This document shows, one piece after another, positions 18,066-26,535 of a stretch of 64,000 nucleotides of DNA. The notes beneath the pieces were generated by a model. That model did not search any database and was not told the DNA's origin. It saw only the letters and a program-made list of their open reading frames with translations. Source of the DNA: Billgrantia saliphila (lineage in GTDB: Bacteria; Pseudomonadota; Gammaproteobacteria; Pseudomonadales; Halomonadaceae); assembly GCF_002930105.1 (NCBI RefSeq), contig NZ_PJRN01000004.1, positions 248,001 through 312,000 of the forward strand. Direction: 5' to 3'. The translations under genes and the position numbers were made by a program. Numbering within the stretch: the first letter of the stretch is position 1; the number at the start of each line of letters is the position of its first letter.

Positions 18066-19025
18066 ATGAATACGATCCATCGAACCATGGGCCCGTTTGA
18101 GTGGCTGCTCCTGGTGACGCTGTCTCTGCTGTGGGGCGGCTCATTCTTCTTCGTGGGGGTGGCCGTAAAGGAGTTGGGGCCGCTTACCATCGTGGCGTTG
18201 CGTGTGGGGCTGGCGGCGTTGGCGCTGAATGCGCTGATCATACTGCTGGGCAAGCGCATGCCGCGCGATCCGGCGCTCTGGGCAGCTTTCTTCGCCATGG
18301 GCCTGCTCAACAACATGATCCCATTCAGCCTTATCGCCTGGGGCCAGGGACATATCACCAGCGGCCTGGCGTCGATTCTCAATGCCACCACGCCCCTCTT
18401 CACCGTCGTCGTGGCGCACTACCTAACTCGCGACGAGCCTCTGACCTCGGGTCGCGTCGCCGGCGTCCTGATCGGCTTTGCCGGGGTTGCCTTCATGCTC
18501 GGTGCGGATATTCAGGCAGGAACGAGCAACCGCTCATGGGCTCAGATCGCAGTGCTGGCAGGTGCCCTTTCCTATGCTTTCGCCGGTGTATTCGGGCGTC
18601 GCTTCCGCACGCTTGGCTGCTCACCCATGATCACTGCTTGCGGACAGGTCACGGCATCGGCCACGGTGCTGATGCCCCTGGCCCTGATGGAGGAACGCTT
18701 CTGGGAGCCTCCCTGGCCGGGGCTCGAAACCTGGTCGGCGCTGCTCGGCCTGGCCCTGTTGTCCACCATGCTGGCGTATATCGTCTACTTTCGCCTGCTG
18801 GCCACTGCAGGGGCCACCAATCTGCTACTGGTAACCTTCCTGATACCGATCAGCGCCATTCTGCTTGGCACGCTCTTCCTGGGCGAACGGCTGGAACCTC
18901 GACACCTTGCCGGCATGGGGCTGATTGGGGTGGGACTCGCGGCCATCGATGGGCGACCACTGGAGAGGATCAGAGAGCTAAAGAAGAGGACCGGCGCCCT
19001 GTATAGAAACCGATCCCGCGAATAA
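18066..19025 (+). CDS. EamA/DMT superfamily transporter (RhaT/YdcZ-like exporter)
   Basis: 319 aa with ten membrane segments in two EamA repeats. The N-terminus SLLWGGSFFFVGVAVKELGP is typical, and the second repeat ends LGTLFLGERLEPRHLAGMGLIGVGL. Members export metabolites or amino acids; the substrate is unknown. The start at 18066 lies just beyond the HMG-CoA reductase remnant, whose frame runs into it. The C-terminal tail (RIRELKKRTGALYRNRSRE) is basic and cytoplasmic. The nitrilase gene follows after 40 bp. Confidence 0.93.
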   Translation: MNTIHRTMGPFEWLLLVTLSLLWGGSFFFVGVAVKELGPLTIVALRVGLAALALNALIILLGKRMPRDPALWAAFFAMGLLNNMIPFSLIAWGQGHITSGLASILNATTPLFTVVVAHYLTRDEPLTSGRVAGVLIGFAGVAFMLGADIQAGTSNRSWAQIAVLAGALSYAFAGVFGRRFRTLGCSPMITACGQVTASATVLMPLALMEERFWEPPWPGLETWSALLGLALLSTMLAYIVYFRLLATAGATNLLLVTFLIPISAILLGTLFLGERLEPRHLAGMGLIGVGLAAIDGRPLERIRELKKRTGALYRNRSRE

Positions 19026-19065
19026 TATAAGCGTTTGGCGGAACCGAACGGAAGGAAGACAAGCG

Positions 19066-19824
19066 ATGAAACTCTGTGCCGTGCAGTGCGCCTCCATAAC
19101 GGGCGATATCGAACGCAACGTGGCTCGGCACGCGGAGTGCGTCGCGCTGGCCGTGTCGCATGGGGCAGGGCTGGCCGTCTTCCCCGAACTTTCATTGACC
19201 GGCTACGCGCCCTCGCTGGCGAAGCGACTGGCCACCCATCCGGACGATGCCCGGCTGGACGCTCTGCAGCAGCTCAGCGACGCCCACGGCATCGCAATCG
19301 CCGCGGGGCTGCCGCTGGTCACGCCCGACAAACCGCGCATCGGCATGGTGCTGTTCCAGCCGCATGCAGCGCGTCAGGCGTATGCCAAGCAGATGTTGCA
19401 TACCGACGAGCTGCCCTACTTCAGCGCTGGAGAACGGTCGCTGGTCTTCGAAGCCGACGGTCGGCGCATCGTGCCGGCCATCTGCTATGAATCGCTGCAA
19501 CCCGAGCATGCCTCAGCAGCCGCAGGCCTCGGCGCGCAGATATACCTAGCCAGCGTGGCTAAACAAGCCGGCGGCATGGAGGCCGCCCATGCGCACTATG
19601 CCGCCATTGCCCGCGAGCACGTCATGACGGTGCTGCTCGCCAATTGCCTGGGCCCCTGCGACGGCGATGCGGGCGCGGGACGCTCGGCAGCCTGGAATCA
19701 TCAGGGCGAGCTTGTCGCCTCGCTCGACGACACTCGGGAAGCTCTGCTCTTGTACGACACCGAACGACACACCGTGGCCATTCTGCCAGGCGATGCTGAG
19801 GAAGCGAGAGGAAACGCACGATGA
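19066..19824 (+). CDS. Carbon-nitrogen hydrolase (nitrilase superfamily)
   Basis: 252 aa. The triad is Glu41 (FPELSLTGY), Lys108 (YAKQMLH) and Cys140 (PAICYESL). FPELSLTGY and ICYE are typical of the amidase branch. SD AAGGAAG precedes the ATG. It overlaps the following flavodoxin-fold gene by 4 bp (ATGA), so both are translated from one message. It is not closely related to the other nitrilase at 11696-12583: the two share only the catalytic blocks. Confidence 0.91.
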   Translation: MKLCAVQCASITGDIERNVARHAECVALAVSHGAGLAVFPELSLTGYAPSLAKRLATHPDDARLDALQQLSDAHGIAIAAGLPLVTPDKPRIGMVLFQPHAARQAYAKQMLHTDELPYFSAGERSLVFEADGRRIVPAICYESLQPEHASAAAGLGAQIYLASVAKQAGGMEAAHAHYAAIAREHVMTVLLANCLGPCDGDAGAGRSAAWNHQGELVASLDDTREALLLYDTERHTVAILPGDAEEARGNAR

Positions 19825-20414
19825 AGTGCCTGGTGGTCAAGGCCCACCCCTTGGACGAAAGCCTGTGTTCTTCCCTAACGGAGCATGTCGTCGAAGTGCT
19901 TGAGCGTGCTGGGCATAGCGTGGAACTCGAGGACTTGTACGCCCAGGCTTTCGAACCGGCCCTGACCGCCGCCGAAAGGCGCAGCTACTACATCCGTTAC
20001 GACGCCGAACGGGTCAGCGCCGAGACTGAGCGGCTGCAATCGGCGGAGGCGATCGTGCTGGTTTTTCCCACCTGGTGGTTCGGTTTTCCTGCCATTCTCA
20101 AGGGCTGGTTCGATCGCGTCTGGGCGCCTGGCATCGCCTACGATCATGCTGACGACCTAGGTCCGATCGCGCCGAGGCTGGACAGGCTCAAGCACATGCT
20201 CGTCGTCACGTCTCTGGGCTCGCCCTGGTGGGTCGACCGGCTGGTGCTGTGGCAGCCGGTAAAGCGCGTGTTGAAGACCGCCATTGTACGGACTTGCGCC
20301 CCGGGCTGCCGTCTTCGAATGCTGTCAATCTACGGCAGCGAAAGCTTGTCAGCCGAACGAGTGACACGTTTTAAGACACAAATCGAGAGGACTTTACGGC
20401 ACTGGCCTTGCTAA
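19821..20414 (+). CDS. NAD(P)H-dependent oxidoreductase, flavodoxin_2 fold
   Basis: 197 aa. The FMN-binding P-loop-like start (CLVVKAHPLDESLCSSL) and FPTWWFGFPAILKGWFDRVW are diagnostic of the NQO1/MdaB/YwrO family of quinone reductases. It is translationally coupled to the upstream nitrilase. Likely a two-electron quinone or nitroaromatic reductase in the cytoplasm. A second member of the family lies at 31423-32172. Confidence 0.92.
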   Translation: MKCLVVKAHPLDESLCSSLTEHVVEVLERAGHSVELEDLYAQAFEPALTAAERRSYYIRYDAERVSAETERLQSAEAIVLVFPTWWFGFPAILKGWFDRVWAPGIAYDHADDLGPIAPRLDRLKHMLVVTSLGSPWWVDRLVLWQPVKRVLKTAIVRTCAPGCRLRMLSIYGSESLSAERVTRFKTQIERTLRHWPC

Positions 20415-20519
20415 GAGATACCCACTGGACATGGCGCGCTGACGCTTTACTTTTAACGTTACGCAACGCATCGAGTTACGAAATGGAACCCACTATAACG
20501 ATACGAAAAGGTTCTCTTC

Positions 20520-21131
20520 ATGCGCCATTCCAGGGTAGCCGGCTACCTCCTTTCCGCCCTGCTGTTGGCGCCTCTCGCCTTCGCCGAACCGGAATCCGAG
20601 GAGAAAGTCATCATCATCAAGGCCGAAGTTTTGGAGCAAGTCGTTGCACCCGACAAGGAGGCGAGTGCCTTGGCCGAGCCGATTACTCGGCAGGAAGCTC
20701 AGGTAGTCGACCCTGCTGGCACCAATCCACTGAATGATCCGCTGACTTGCCTGGCACGCACCATCTACTGGGAAGCGAAAGGCACCCTTGGCCTCGACAT
20801 GGAATCGGTGGCCAGCGTCGTCATGAACCGACTGGCCCATGAGGATTTTCCCAATACCATCTGTGAAGTAGTCAAGCAGGGCTCCGAACGGAGCCCGTGC
20901 CAGTTCTCCTGGTGGTGCGACGGACGCCCCGATGAAGTCGTCGAAGGCAACGCCTACGAAATCACCAAGGAGGTGGCGCGGCGAGCGCTCAACCGGCAAT
21001 TACCCGACAAGACCGATGGCGCTCTCTATTTTCATGACCGCAGCGTAATGCCCGACTGGGCACATGAGTTCCAACTCACCACCGAGACCGATGCCTTCTT
21101 TTTCTACCGGCCTCAAGCCAGCGTAAAGTGA
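20520..21131 (+). CDS. SleB-type cell wall hydrolase, exported
   Basis: 203 aa. A signal peptide (YLLSALLLAPLAFA) is followed by a short acidic linker and a Hydrolase_2 (SleB) domain from about residue 75: LTCLARTIYWEAKGT, VASVVMNRLAHEDFP and CQFSWWCDG. The conserved Glu in YWEAKG is the probable catalytic acid. It should cut peptidoglycan in the periplasm. SD AAGG is weak. The same protein architecture recurs at 21778-22377, so this is half of a local duplication. Confidence 0.92.
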   Translation: MRHSRVAGYLLSALLLAPLAFAEPESEEKVIIIKAEVLEQVVAPDKEASALAEPITRQEAQVVDPAGTNPLNDPLTCLARTIYWEAKGTLGLDMESVASVVMNRLAHEDFPNTICEVVKQGSERSPCQFSWWCDGRPDEVVEGNAYEITKEVARRALNRQLPDKTDGALYFHDRSVMPDWAHEFQLTTETDAFFFYRPQASVK

Positions 21132-21456
21132 TAAGTGTGTTTGCGCTCGACAGCCATTACTCCAGGCGAAGCCAGACCACCGCTGCAAGAGATCAAACGC
21201 AGAGCTCCCTAACAAATGCAAAAAAATAATTACCAAAGTAGCAAGAACTCGAATTGAATTGTAATACTCTCGCACCAAGACCAATTGCTGGAAGTCGAAA
21301 GTCACCACAGAAGCACGTTACGGCACGGTTTCGGTCGAATCGGAGTTGACGCTACTCAGCCAAGTGACCACGCTAGGAAAAACAATAAGCCCAAATGGAT
21401 CCGGGCATTCTCGTTATGGCTAATGTCGCCAAGGATCTCACGCAGGAGAACGCGCC
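21132..21456. other. AT-rich intergenic region
   Basis: 325 bp with lower GC than the flanks, including long A and T runs around 21210-21260. No frame of convincing coding character was found. It should hold the promoter of the small gene at 21457. No clear operator. Confidence 0.5.
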
Positions 21457-21654
21457 ATGTTCGTGTCACTACTTCCCCGCACCGCCCCCATTTCCTCCAC
21501 TCCGCATGAGACGGACATCGAATCGTTGCTCGACAGCATGATGAGTGACGAGGGACTCACTCGTCAGCAGCAGGATCAACTGCTCGATCTGCTGATTCTC
21601 GAGCGTGCCGAGATCAAGCGCCAGCTCAATCGCCTGCGCGAGGAGCACAGCTGA
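21457..21654 (+). CDS. Small hypothetical protein, helical
   Basis: 65 aa, starting ATG after GGAGAAC. The C-terminal two thirds (LLDSMMSDEGLTRQQQDQLL, then LILERAEIKRQLNRLREE) form an amphipathic, probably coiled-coil helix rich in Gln, Leu and Arg/Glu. No homology recognised. It lies between the two SleB-type genes on the same strand, 123 bp before the second. Confidence 0.6.
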   Translation: MFVSLLPRTAPISSTPHETDIESLLDSMMSDEGLTRQQQDQLLDLLILERAEIKRQLNRLREEHS

Positions 21655-21777
21655 CGCAACACACAACCGACCGCGACAGGCACGGCGCGTTGAAAGGCCT
21701 GCTACGGCTCTGCCACCCTTTTCATCTCCCCAGGCACGCTGGCTCAACGAGCGGGGGAGCGAGACACGGAGCCGCCC

Positions 21778-22377
21778 ATGCGTCATCTTGGGATAGCCGC
21801 CTGCCTGCTGGCACTGCTGCTGAACAGCCCGTCAGCCGTTGCCGAGCCGGAACGGTCGGCGGAAGCCGCCGTCGACAAGGCGGGAGAGCTGGAGCAAGCC
21901 GCCCGCCAGGGCGAGGTGCCCGAGAGCGGTCCGCTGACGGCCGGCGAAGCACGGGCCATCGACCCTGCCGGCGAAGCACCGCTCGACGATCCGCTGACCT
22001 GCCTGTCGCGCACGCTCTACTGGGAGGCCAAGGGCAAGTCCGAAACGGAAAAGGAAGCCGTTGCCAACGTGGTGATGAACCGGCTCGCCCACGAGGCCTT
22101 CCCCGACTCGGTCTGCGAGGTGGTAAAAGAAGGAACCGAACGCCCCCCCTGCCAGTTCTCTTGGTGGTGCGATGGACGTGCCGACACCGTGGTCGAAGAG
22201 GAAGCGTTCGAGGTCGCCAGGAGAGTCGCTCGCAGGGCACTCAACCAGGAGCTGCCCGACCGTACCAACGGTGCTCTCTTTTTTCATGACCGCAGCGTAA
22301 TGCCCAGTTGGGCCAGTCAGTTCGTTCAAACCGGCGAAACCGAGCACTTCCTGCTGTATCGACCCGCCGACGACTAG
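21778..22377 (+). CDS. SleB-type cell wall hydrolase, second copy
   Basis: 199 aa, parallel to 20520-21131 throughout: signal peptide (MRHLGIAACLLALLLNSPSAVA), variable acidic linker, then DPLTCLSRTLYWEAKGK, VVMNRLAHEAFPDSVCEVVK, CQFSWWCDGRAD and a terminal block FHDRSVMPSWASQF. The catalytic Glu in YWEAKG is kept. The two mature domains look about two-thirds identical, whereas the linkers differ. SD GGAG. Both are likely active peptidoglycan hydrolases. Confidence 0.92.
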   Translation: MRHLGIAACLLALLLNSPSAVAEPERSAEAAVDKAGELEQAARQGEVPESGPLTAGEARAIDPAGEAPLDDPLTCLSRTLYWEAKGKSETEKEAVANVVMNRLAHEAFPDSVCEVVKEGTERPPCQFSWWCDGRADTVVEEEAFEVARRVARRALNQELPDRTNGALFFHDRSVMPSWASQFVQTGETEHFLLYRPADD

Positions 22378-22398
22378 CCAGTCGGCCCGATACGCGGA

Positions 22399-23061
22399 TC
22401 AGCGTGTGGCCGGTGCCGGCGTCGGCGAAACCCCTTGCGCCAGCGCCGCGGCATGCTCCGCCTCGAGCGCGCGCCGATACCCTTCACGCGACTTCAGGCG
22501 CTGCCAGTAGTCCGCCACCGCCGGCTTGAAACGCTCGTCCAGCCCGAGAGACTCCGCCAGCAGCAGTGCATATCCCACCGAGATATCGGCGGCGGTGAAG
22601 CGTCCACACAGGTATGCCCGCTGCGACAACAGCGGTTCAAGCGTGCGCAGCCGCGACAGGAACCAGCGGGTATAGTCTTCGGCCACTTGCGGCTGTCGCC
22701 GCTCCGTCGGTTCGAAGTGGGTGTAGCGCAGCACCAAAGTCTGCGGAAAGGTCAGGGTCGCCTCGCCGAAGTGCAGGAGATTCAAGTAGGCGGCATAGTC
22801 CGGCTCGACAGGGGCCACGCCCAGGCCCGCTTCGGGGTAACGCCATGCGAGGTACTCGCAGATGGCCGCCGACTCCGTCATGCGCGCCTCGCCGTCGATG
22901 AAGGCGGGTACCGTTCCCAGCGGATTGATCTCCAGGAAAGCCTCGTCATGCACACGGGGCGGGAAAGGATGCATCGTCAGCGCGTAGGGCACGTCCAGCT
23001 CTTCGAGCATCCATAGCGGACGAAACGAGCGCGCCCCGACGCAGTGGTGCAGTTTGATCAT
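22399..23061 (-). CDS. Glutathione S-transferase family protein
   Basis: 220 aa. The N-terminal thioredoxin-fold domain is KLHHCVGARSFRPLWMLEEL, with NPLGTVPAFIDGEARMTESAAICEYL containing the Ser of the glutathione site (ES). The C-terminal helical domain follows. The ATG at 23061 is chosen because it overlaps the LysR stop (ATGA). It is the second gene of a LysR-GST pair. Substrate unknown. Confidence 0.92.
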   Translation of the reverse strand: MIKLHHCVGARSFRPLWMLEELDVPYALTMHPFPPRVHDEAFLEINPLGTVPAFIDGEARMTESAAICEYLAWRYPEAGLGVAPVEPDYAAYLNLLHFGEATLTFPQTLVLRYTHFEPTERRQPQVAEDYTRWFLSRLRTLEPLLSQRAYLCGRFTAADISVGYALLLAESLGLDERFKPAVADYWQRLKSREGYRRALEAEHAAALAQGVSPTPAPATR

Positions 23062-23981
23062 GCGGTATCCTTGCGTACGTGTTGCGGTGAAAGGTCGCCA
23101 AACGCGGCCATCACATGGCCCGCCAAGGCCTCGCAAGCCTGGCCGATACCGCCCCGCTTGACTATCGCCAGCTGGTACTCGCCGAGCGGCGGCAGCAGGC
23201 TCGGATCGATGCGTCGCAGCGGCGGGCGGACCAGGCTCACGGGAAATGGCGCGACCGCCAGATCGGCGAGCATGGCGGCCTCCTGACCGGCACAGTGCTC
23301 ACAGGAGTAAGCGATACGGTAACTCACCCCGGCACGGCCCAGAGCGTCAAGCGCCATGCCCCGCCAGGCACAGCCTTGATGCGCCAAGGCCACCGGCAGC
23401 GGGGAACGCTGGGCAGCAATGCCGCCTTCACGCCCGACCCACACCAGTGGTTCGCTGTGGACGATCTCGCCACGCGGCTCCTGCCCGGGATTGCCGGCCG
23501 TGAGCAGCACCAGATCGAGCTCGCCGGCATCCAGGCGCGCGAGCATCTCGCGGCTACTGCCCACCACCACATCGACCTGCACCGCCGGATGCGAGCGTGC
23601 GAACTGCGCCAGCACGCTGGGCAGGATGCGCGTGCCCACGTCGTCGGTGGTGCCGAAGGCTACCCGCCCCTCCAGCTTGGGCGCCAGGAACTGGGTCACC
23701 GCCTCTTCGTTGAGCTTGAGCAACCTTCGCCCGTAGCCCAGCAGCACCTCCCCCTCCGGCGTCAGTCGCACCTGACGGGCTTCACGCACGAACAGCGCCT
23801 GCCCGAGAGTCTCCTCCAAACGCTTGATCTGCATGCTGAGCGCCGATGGAGTACGGAACACCTGGCGCGCCGCGCGAGTAAAGCTGCCGCATTCGGCAAT
23901 GGCCACGAAGGTACGCAGCACGTCGCTGTCCAGCAGCGGCAACGAGAGGGGGGCGCTCGATAGTTCGGCGTGTTGTGTCAT
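23058..23981 (-). CDS. LysR family regulator
   Basis: 307 aa. Winged helix at about residues 20-80 (LRTFVAIAECGSFTRAARQV, then FRTPSALSMQIKRLEE). It then has FGTTDDVGTRILPSVLAQF and the effector domain. The stop overlaps the start of the downstream GST gene by 4 bp, so the regulator and the enzyme form one operon, an unusual order for LysR genes, which are more often divergent. Upstream it is divergent from the DUF1127 gene. Confidence 0.92.
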   Translation of the reverse strand: MTQHAELSSAPLSLPLLDSDVLRTFVAIAECGSFTRAARQVFRTPSALSMQIKRLEETLGQALFVREARQVRLTPEGEVLLGYGRRLLKLNEEAVTQFLAPKLEGRVAFGTTDDVGTRILPSVLAQFARSHPAVQVDVVVGSSREMLARLDAGELDLVLLTAGNPGQEPRGEIVHSEPLVWVGREGGIAAQRSPLPVALAHQGCAWRGMALDALGRAGVSYRIAYSCEHCAGQEAAMLADLAVAPFPVSLVRPPLRRIDPSLLPPLGEYQLAIVKRGGIGQACEALAGHVMAAFGDLSPQHVRKDTA

Positions 23982-24132
23982 GGCCTTACCGTTCAGTTTT
24001 ATTTAAAACTCAATGTAGACCTTTTCGTTGGATTGATCAAAAGGCTCGTTCCATCCTCCTTCTAAGATCGAGATCGAAGCTTCCTATCTCTCGCGAGGGG
24101 ACGGCGGTCTCGAACGTCACTCAGGCAGAGCA

Positions 24133-24170
24133 ATGGCGAAAGCGGCGGCGGCGCCGGTCGCTTTCGCCAT
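24133..24170 (+). promoter_or_regulatory. Strong hairpin in the DUF1127 leader, before the ribosome binding site
   Basis: Perfect 12-bp arms ATGGCGAAAGCG (24133-24144) and CGCTTTCGCCAT (24159-24170) close a 14-nt GC-rich loop that contains CGGCGCCG. The hairpin ends one base before the AGGAGGT at 24172-24178 and there is no T-run, so a terminator is unlikely. An RNA element controlling processing or translation is inferred. Confidence 0.6.
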
Positions 24171-24183
24171 CAGGAGGTGAGAG

Positions 24184-24513
24184 ATGAGCCAGTACGAACC
24201 GCTGCATCGAATCGAGCCCGTCGAGCGACGCGACGCGCCGGAACCCGAGCCCGATTTCTACATGCCGGCTATGCCGCCCCTGGGACTGATCCGCGCCATC
24301 GAGCGCTGGTGGCAGACCTACCGGTTTCGCCGGCAATTCCGCCGACGCTTCCTGCACCTGCTGGCCTACGATGACCATATGCTCGAAGACATGGGCCACT
24401 GCCGCGATGACATCCTGTGGGCCTCGCGCCTGCCGCTGAAGGAAGATGCGGAACAGGCGCTGGAGCAGCGCCGGGCGATACGCAAGGCGGCGCAGCAGAG
24501 GCGCCGACGTTAG
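24184..24513 (+). CDS. DUF1127 domain protein
   Basis: 109 aa. The DUF1127 core lies at about residues 55-85: FRRRFLHLLAYDDHMLEDMG, then CRDDILWAS. Upstream is a Pro/Glu-rich N-terminus and downstream a basic helix. The strong SD AGGAGGT is separated from a hairpin by one base. In Rhodobacter, small DUF1127 proteins are linked to stress sRNAs (CcsR, CcaF1) and RNA turnover; that this one acts the same way is inference. It converges with the N-acetyltransferase gene, with a gap of 5 bp. Confidence 0.87.
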   Translation: MSQYEPLHRIEPVERRDAPEPEPDFYMPAMPPLGLIRAIERWWQTYRFRRQFRRRFLHLLAYDDHMLEDMGHCRDDILWASRLPLKEDAEQALEQRRAIRKAAQQRRRR

Positions 24514-24518
24514 CCCCC

Positions 24519-25418
24519 TCAGGTCCCAAGCTGTTCACCTTCGGAGGAAGTCTCAGCGAGCGTCTCGGCTCGCCGGAGCAGGATGCTCTCCTGCTCCGGT
24601 GTCAGTTTCAGCCCGAACCGCTCATGCAGCACGCCGGCCAGTTCACCGGCAGCGATCTGATGCAGCTCCGGCTCGCTACCCGGCCGGAAGACCTTCAACT
24701 CCAGATCGGTCAGCGCAAGACGTAACTCAGCGCCATTGTGCTGAGCCACGATTCGCCGCACGAAAGGGGACGCAGGATGATGTGACACTAGGTAATTGTA
24801 TTCGGCGAAGTCGGCACGGTAGTAGGGCTCGTCGCTGAACTGGTAAAGATTGAACCAGTCACCGTGCCGCCGATGGCGCAGCAGCCAATACCCCAGCGGA
24901 GAGCGCTCCAGGCGATACTCCCACGGGCCGTGACTCACCTCGTTACCGGCCTCGAGCAGAATTGGCTCTCGCGGTCCGATGTTGCCTACCCCGACATCGA
25001 TCAGCCAGTCGCGGCCAGCCACTTTCACCACCAGCATCGTATGGCCGAGCGGGGTGACCACACGCTCGTCGTCGCCCATCAGCATTCTTGCGCTACGGCC
25101 CTCGACGTCGAAACCAAGCCGATCCAGCACTGTAGCAAACAGTATGTTTTGCTCATGGCAATAACCGCCGCTCCGGCGCCGTACCAACTTGTCCTGAAGG
25201 CTTTCCAGGTCGAGGCGTATTTCGCCACCGGTAATGATTTCAAGATTCTCGAACGGCACCGCGGCGAGATGCGCCTGCTGGAGGGCCTTCAATGTCTCCA
25301 GGCTGGGAGTCAGGTCGCCCCGATAACCGACACGTGCCAGGTAAGCCTCGAGATCGAGCGCCGGAGTCTCCCACCGGGCCGATTCATGGAGTGGATGGTC
25401 AATCGTTTCAGCCTGCAT
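24519..25418 (-). CDS. nat: Arylamine N-acetyltransferase
   Basis: 299 aa. The catalytic triad of the NAT family is visible: Cys87 (RSGGYCHEQN), His126 (GHTML) and Asp141 (DVGVGN). It transfers acetyl from acetyl-CoA to aromatic amines and hydrazines in the cytoplasm. The ATG at 25418 follows AGGAGA. The promoter upstream has a SoxR-type box (see 25485-25515), so the enzyme may be induced by redox-active xenobiotics. Confidence 0.93.
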   Translation of the reverse strand: MQAETIDHPLHESARWETPALDLEAYLARVGYRGDLTPSLETLKALQQAHLAAVPFENLEIITGGEIRLDLESLQDKLVRRRSGGYCHEQNILFATVLDRLGFDVEGRSARMLMGDDERVVTPLGHTMLVVKVAGRDWLIDVGVGNIGPREPILLEAGNEVSHGPWEYRLERSPLGYWLLRHRRHGDWFNLYQFSDEPYYRADFAEYNYLVSHHPASPFVRRIVAQHNGAELRLALTDLELKVFRPGSEPELHQIAAGELAGVLHERFGLKLTPEQESILLRRAETLAETSSEGEQLGT

Positions 25419-25484
25419 GATGAACTCTCCTGTACCGAGTGGCCTAGAGCCTTAGTGAATGCCCTAGGAGTGAGCTTGAAACGC

Positions 25485-25515
25485 AGGCTAATACCTCAAG
25501 CTAACCTCAGGTAAA
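25485..25515 (-). promoter_or_regulatory. SoxR-type promoter of nat
   Basis: On the minus strand: -35 TTTACC (25510-25515), a 19-bp spacer, and -10 TAGCCT (25485-25490). The spacer and -35 overlap CCTGAGGTTAGCTTGAGG (box 25494-25511), which on the plus strand agrees with the E. coli soxS box CCTCAAGTTAACTTGAGG at 15 of 18 positions. The 19-bp spacer and box placement are those of MerR-family promoters. Confidence 0.75.
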
Positions 25516-25578
25516 GGAAACAAATTTCTATCGTGCTCATAGCCATTCACGATGCCGAATGGCACGCCGACTTTTCTC

Positions 25579-25633
25579 TCAACCACTTGGTTGACAAAGA
25601 GGCATGGAGCCACTATTTAAACCATATGGTTGA
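25579..25633. promoter_or_regulatory. Two ArsR-type operators at the arsR start
   Basis: Palindrome TCAACCACTTGGTTGA at 25579-25594 (7-bp arms, 2-bp centre) and TAAACCATATGGTTGA at 25618-25633, centres 39 bp apart. Both fit AACCA-NN-TGGTT. The second contains the ATG of the arsR gene (25626), so binding would block its translation start region and transcription. Confidence 0.75.
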
Positions 25634-25997
25634 ACATAACGAAACACACCTGGACCGGATCTTCCACGCCCTGGCCGATCCGACCCGACGCGCCCTGCTC
25701 CAACGACTGACGGCCGGCGAGTGCAAGGTCGGCGAGTTGGCCGAGCCGTTCGACATCTCGCTGGCTGCCGTTTCCAAGCATGTGCGCGTGCTGGAGCAGG
25801 CGGGGCTGGTAAAGCGACGTATCGAAGGGCGCGCCCATTACTGCCGGCTGCAGCCGGAGCCGCTGGTTGAGGCGGAGCGGTGGCTAAGCTTCTACGAAGG
25901 TTTCTGGAGCCAGCGCTTAAATGCGCTGGAAGCGGCCCTGAAGGCGGAACTTGATGGCACGTCACCAAAGGAGGAAAAAGCGGATGGACGACGCTGA
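25626..25997 (+). CDS. ArsR-family regulator of an SRPBCC/VOC/DUF899 operon
   Basis: 123 aa. A winged helix-turn-helix of ArsR type: RIFHALADPTRRALLQRLTA, then ISLAAVSKHVRVLEQAGLVK and RRIEGRAHYCRL. It has no metal-binding Cys motif (ELCVCDL), as in the SdpR-like branch often paired with AHSA1 genes. Start 25626 is preferred by homology and lies inside an operator; the frame is open from 25533. It overlaps the next gene by 14 bp. Confidence 0.9.
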   Translation: MVEHNETHLDRIFHALADPTRRALLQRLTAGECKVGELAEPFDISLAAVSKHVRVLEQAGLVKRRIEGRAHYCRLQPEPLVEAERWLSFYEGFWSQRLNALEAALKAELDGTSPKEEKADGRR

Positions 25998-26535
25998 TTA
26001 CGGCCGGCCAATCGCCGAGGACAGCATCCGCTTCGAGCGCCTGTTGCCGGGGCCCATCGAGCGGGTCTGGGCCTATCTCACCGAATCCGACAAGCGTGGC
26101 CTGTGGCTCGCCCCCGGTGCCATGGAAGCCCGCCAGGGCGCCTCCTTCGCTCTACGCTTCCACAACACCGCGCTGACGCCCGACAGAACGCCGCCAACCG
26201 AGCGATTTCGTCACTACGATGGCAGCTTCACGACGTATCACAAGGTGCTGCGCTACGAGCCACCCCACGTGCTCACCTGGACCTGGGGCGGTGGCGACGA
26301 AGCCCCTTCGGAGGTCACCTTCGAACTCAGCGAGGCCGGCGATCAGGTGCGCCTGGTCGTGACGCACCGCCGCCTCGCCGATGACGACACCCGGATCACC
26401 GTGGCCAGCGGCTGGCATACCCATCTCACCATTCTCGAGGACGTGCTGCAGAGCTACCGCCCTGCCCCTTTCTGGCCCACGTTCGAACGCCTGGAGGAGG
26501 AGTACCGATGCCGCATCATGTCACCCCGCAACTGA
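25984..26535 (+). CDS. SRPBCC (AHSA1-like) domain protein
   Basis: 183 aa. The START-like fold shows in SIRFERLLPGPIERVWAYLT, PPHVLTWTWGG and the C-terminal GWHTHLTILEDVL. Members bind hydrophobic ligands. The SD AGGAGGAAAAAG is in the arsR 3' end, and the start overlaps the arsR stop. Second gene of the four-gene operon 25626-27628. The pairing of ArsR with AHSA1 is very common in proteobacteria; the role of the ligand is unknown. Confidence 0.9.
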   Translation: MDDADYGRPIAEDSIRFERLLPGPIERVWAYLTESDKRGLWLAPGAMEARQGASFALRFHNTALTPDRTPPTERFRHYDGSFTTYHKVLRYEPPHVLTWTWGGGDEAPSEVTFELSEAGDQVRLVVTHRRLADDDTRITVASGWHTHLTILEDVLQSYRPAPFWPTFERLEEEYRCRIMSPRN

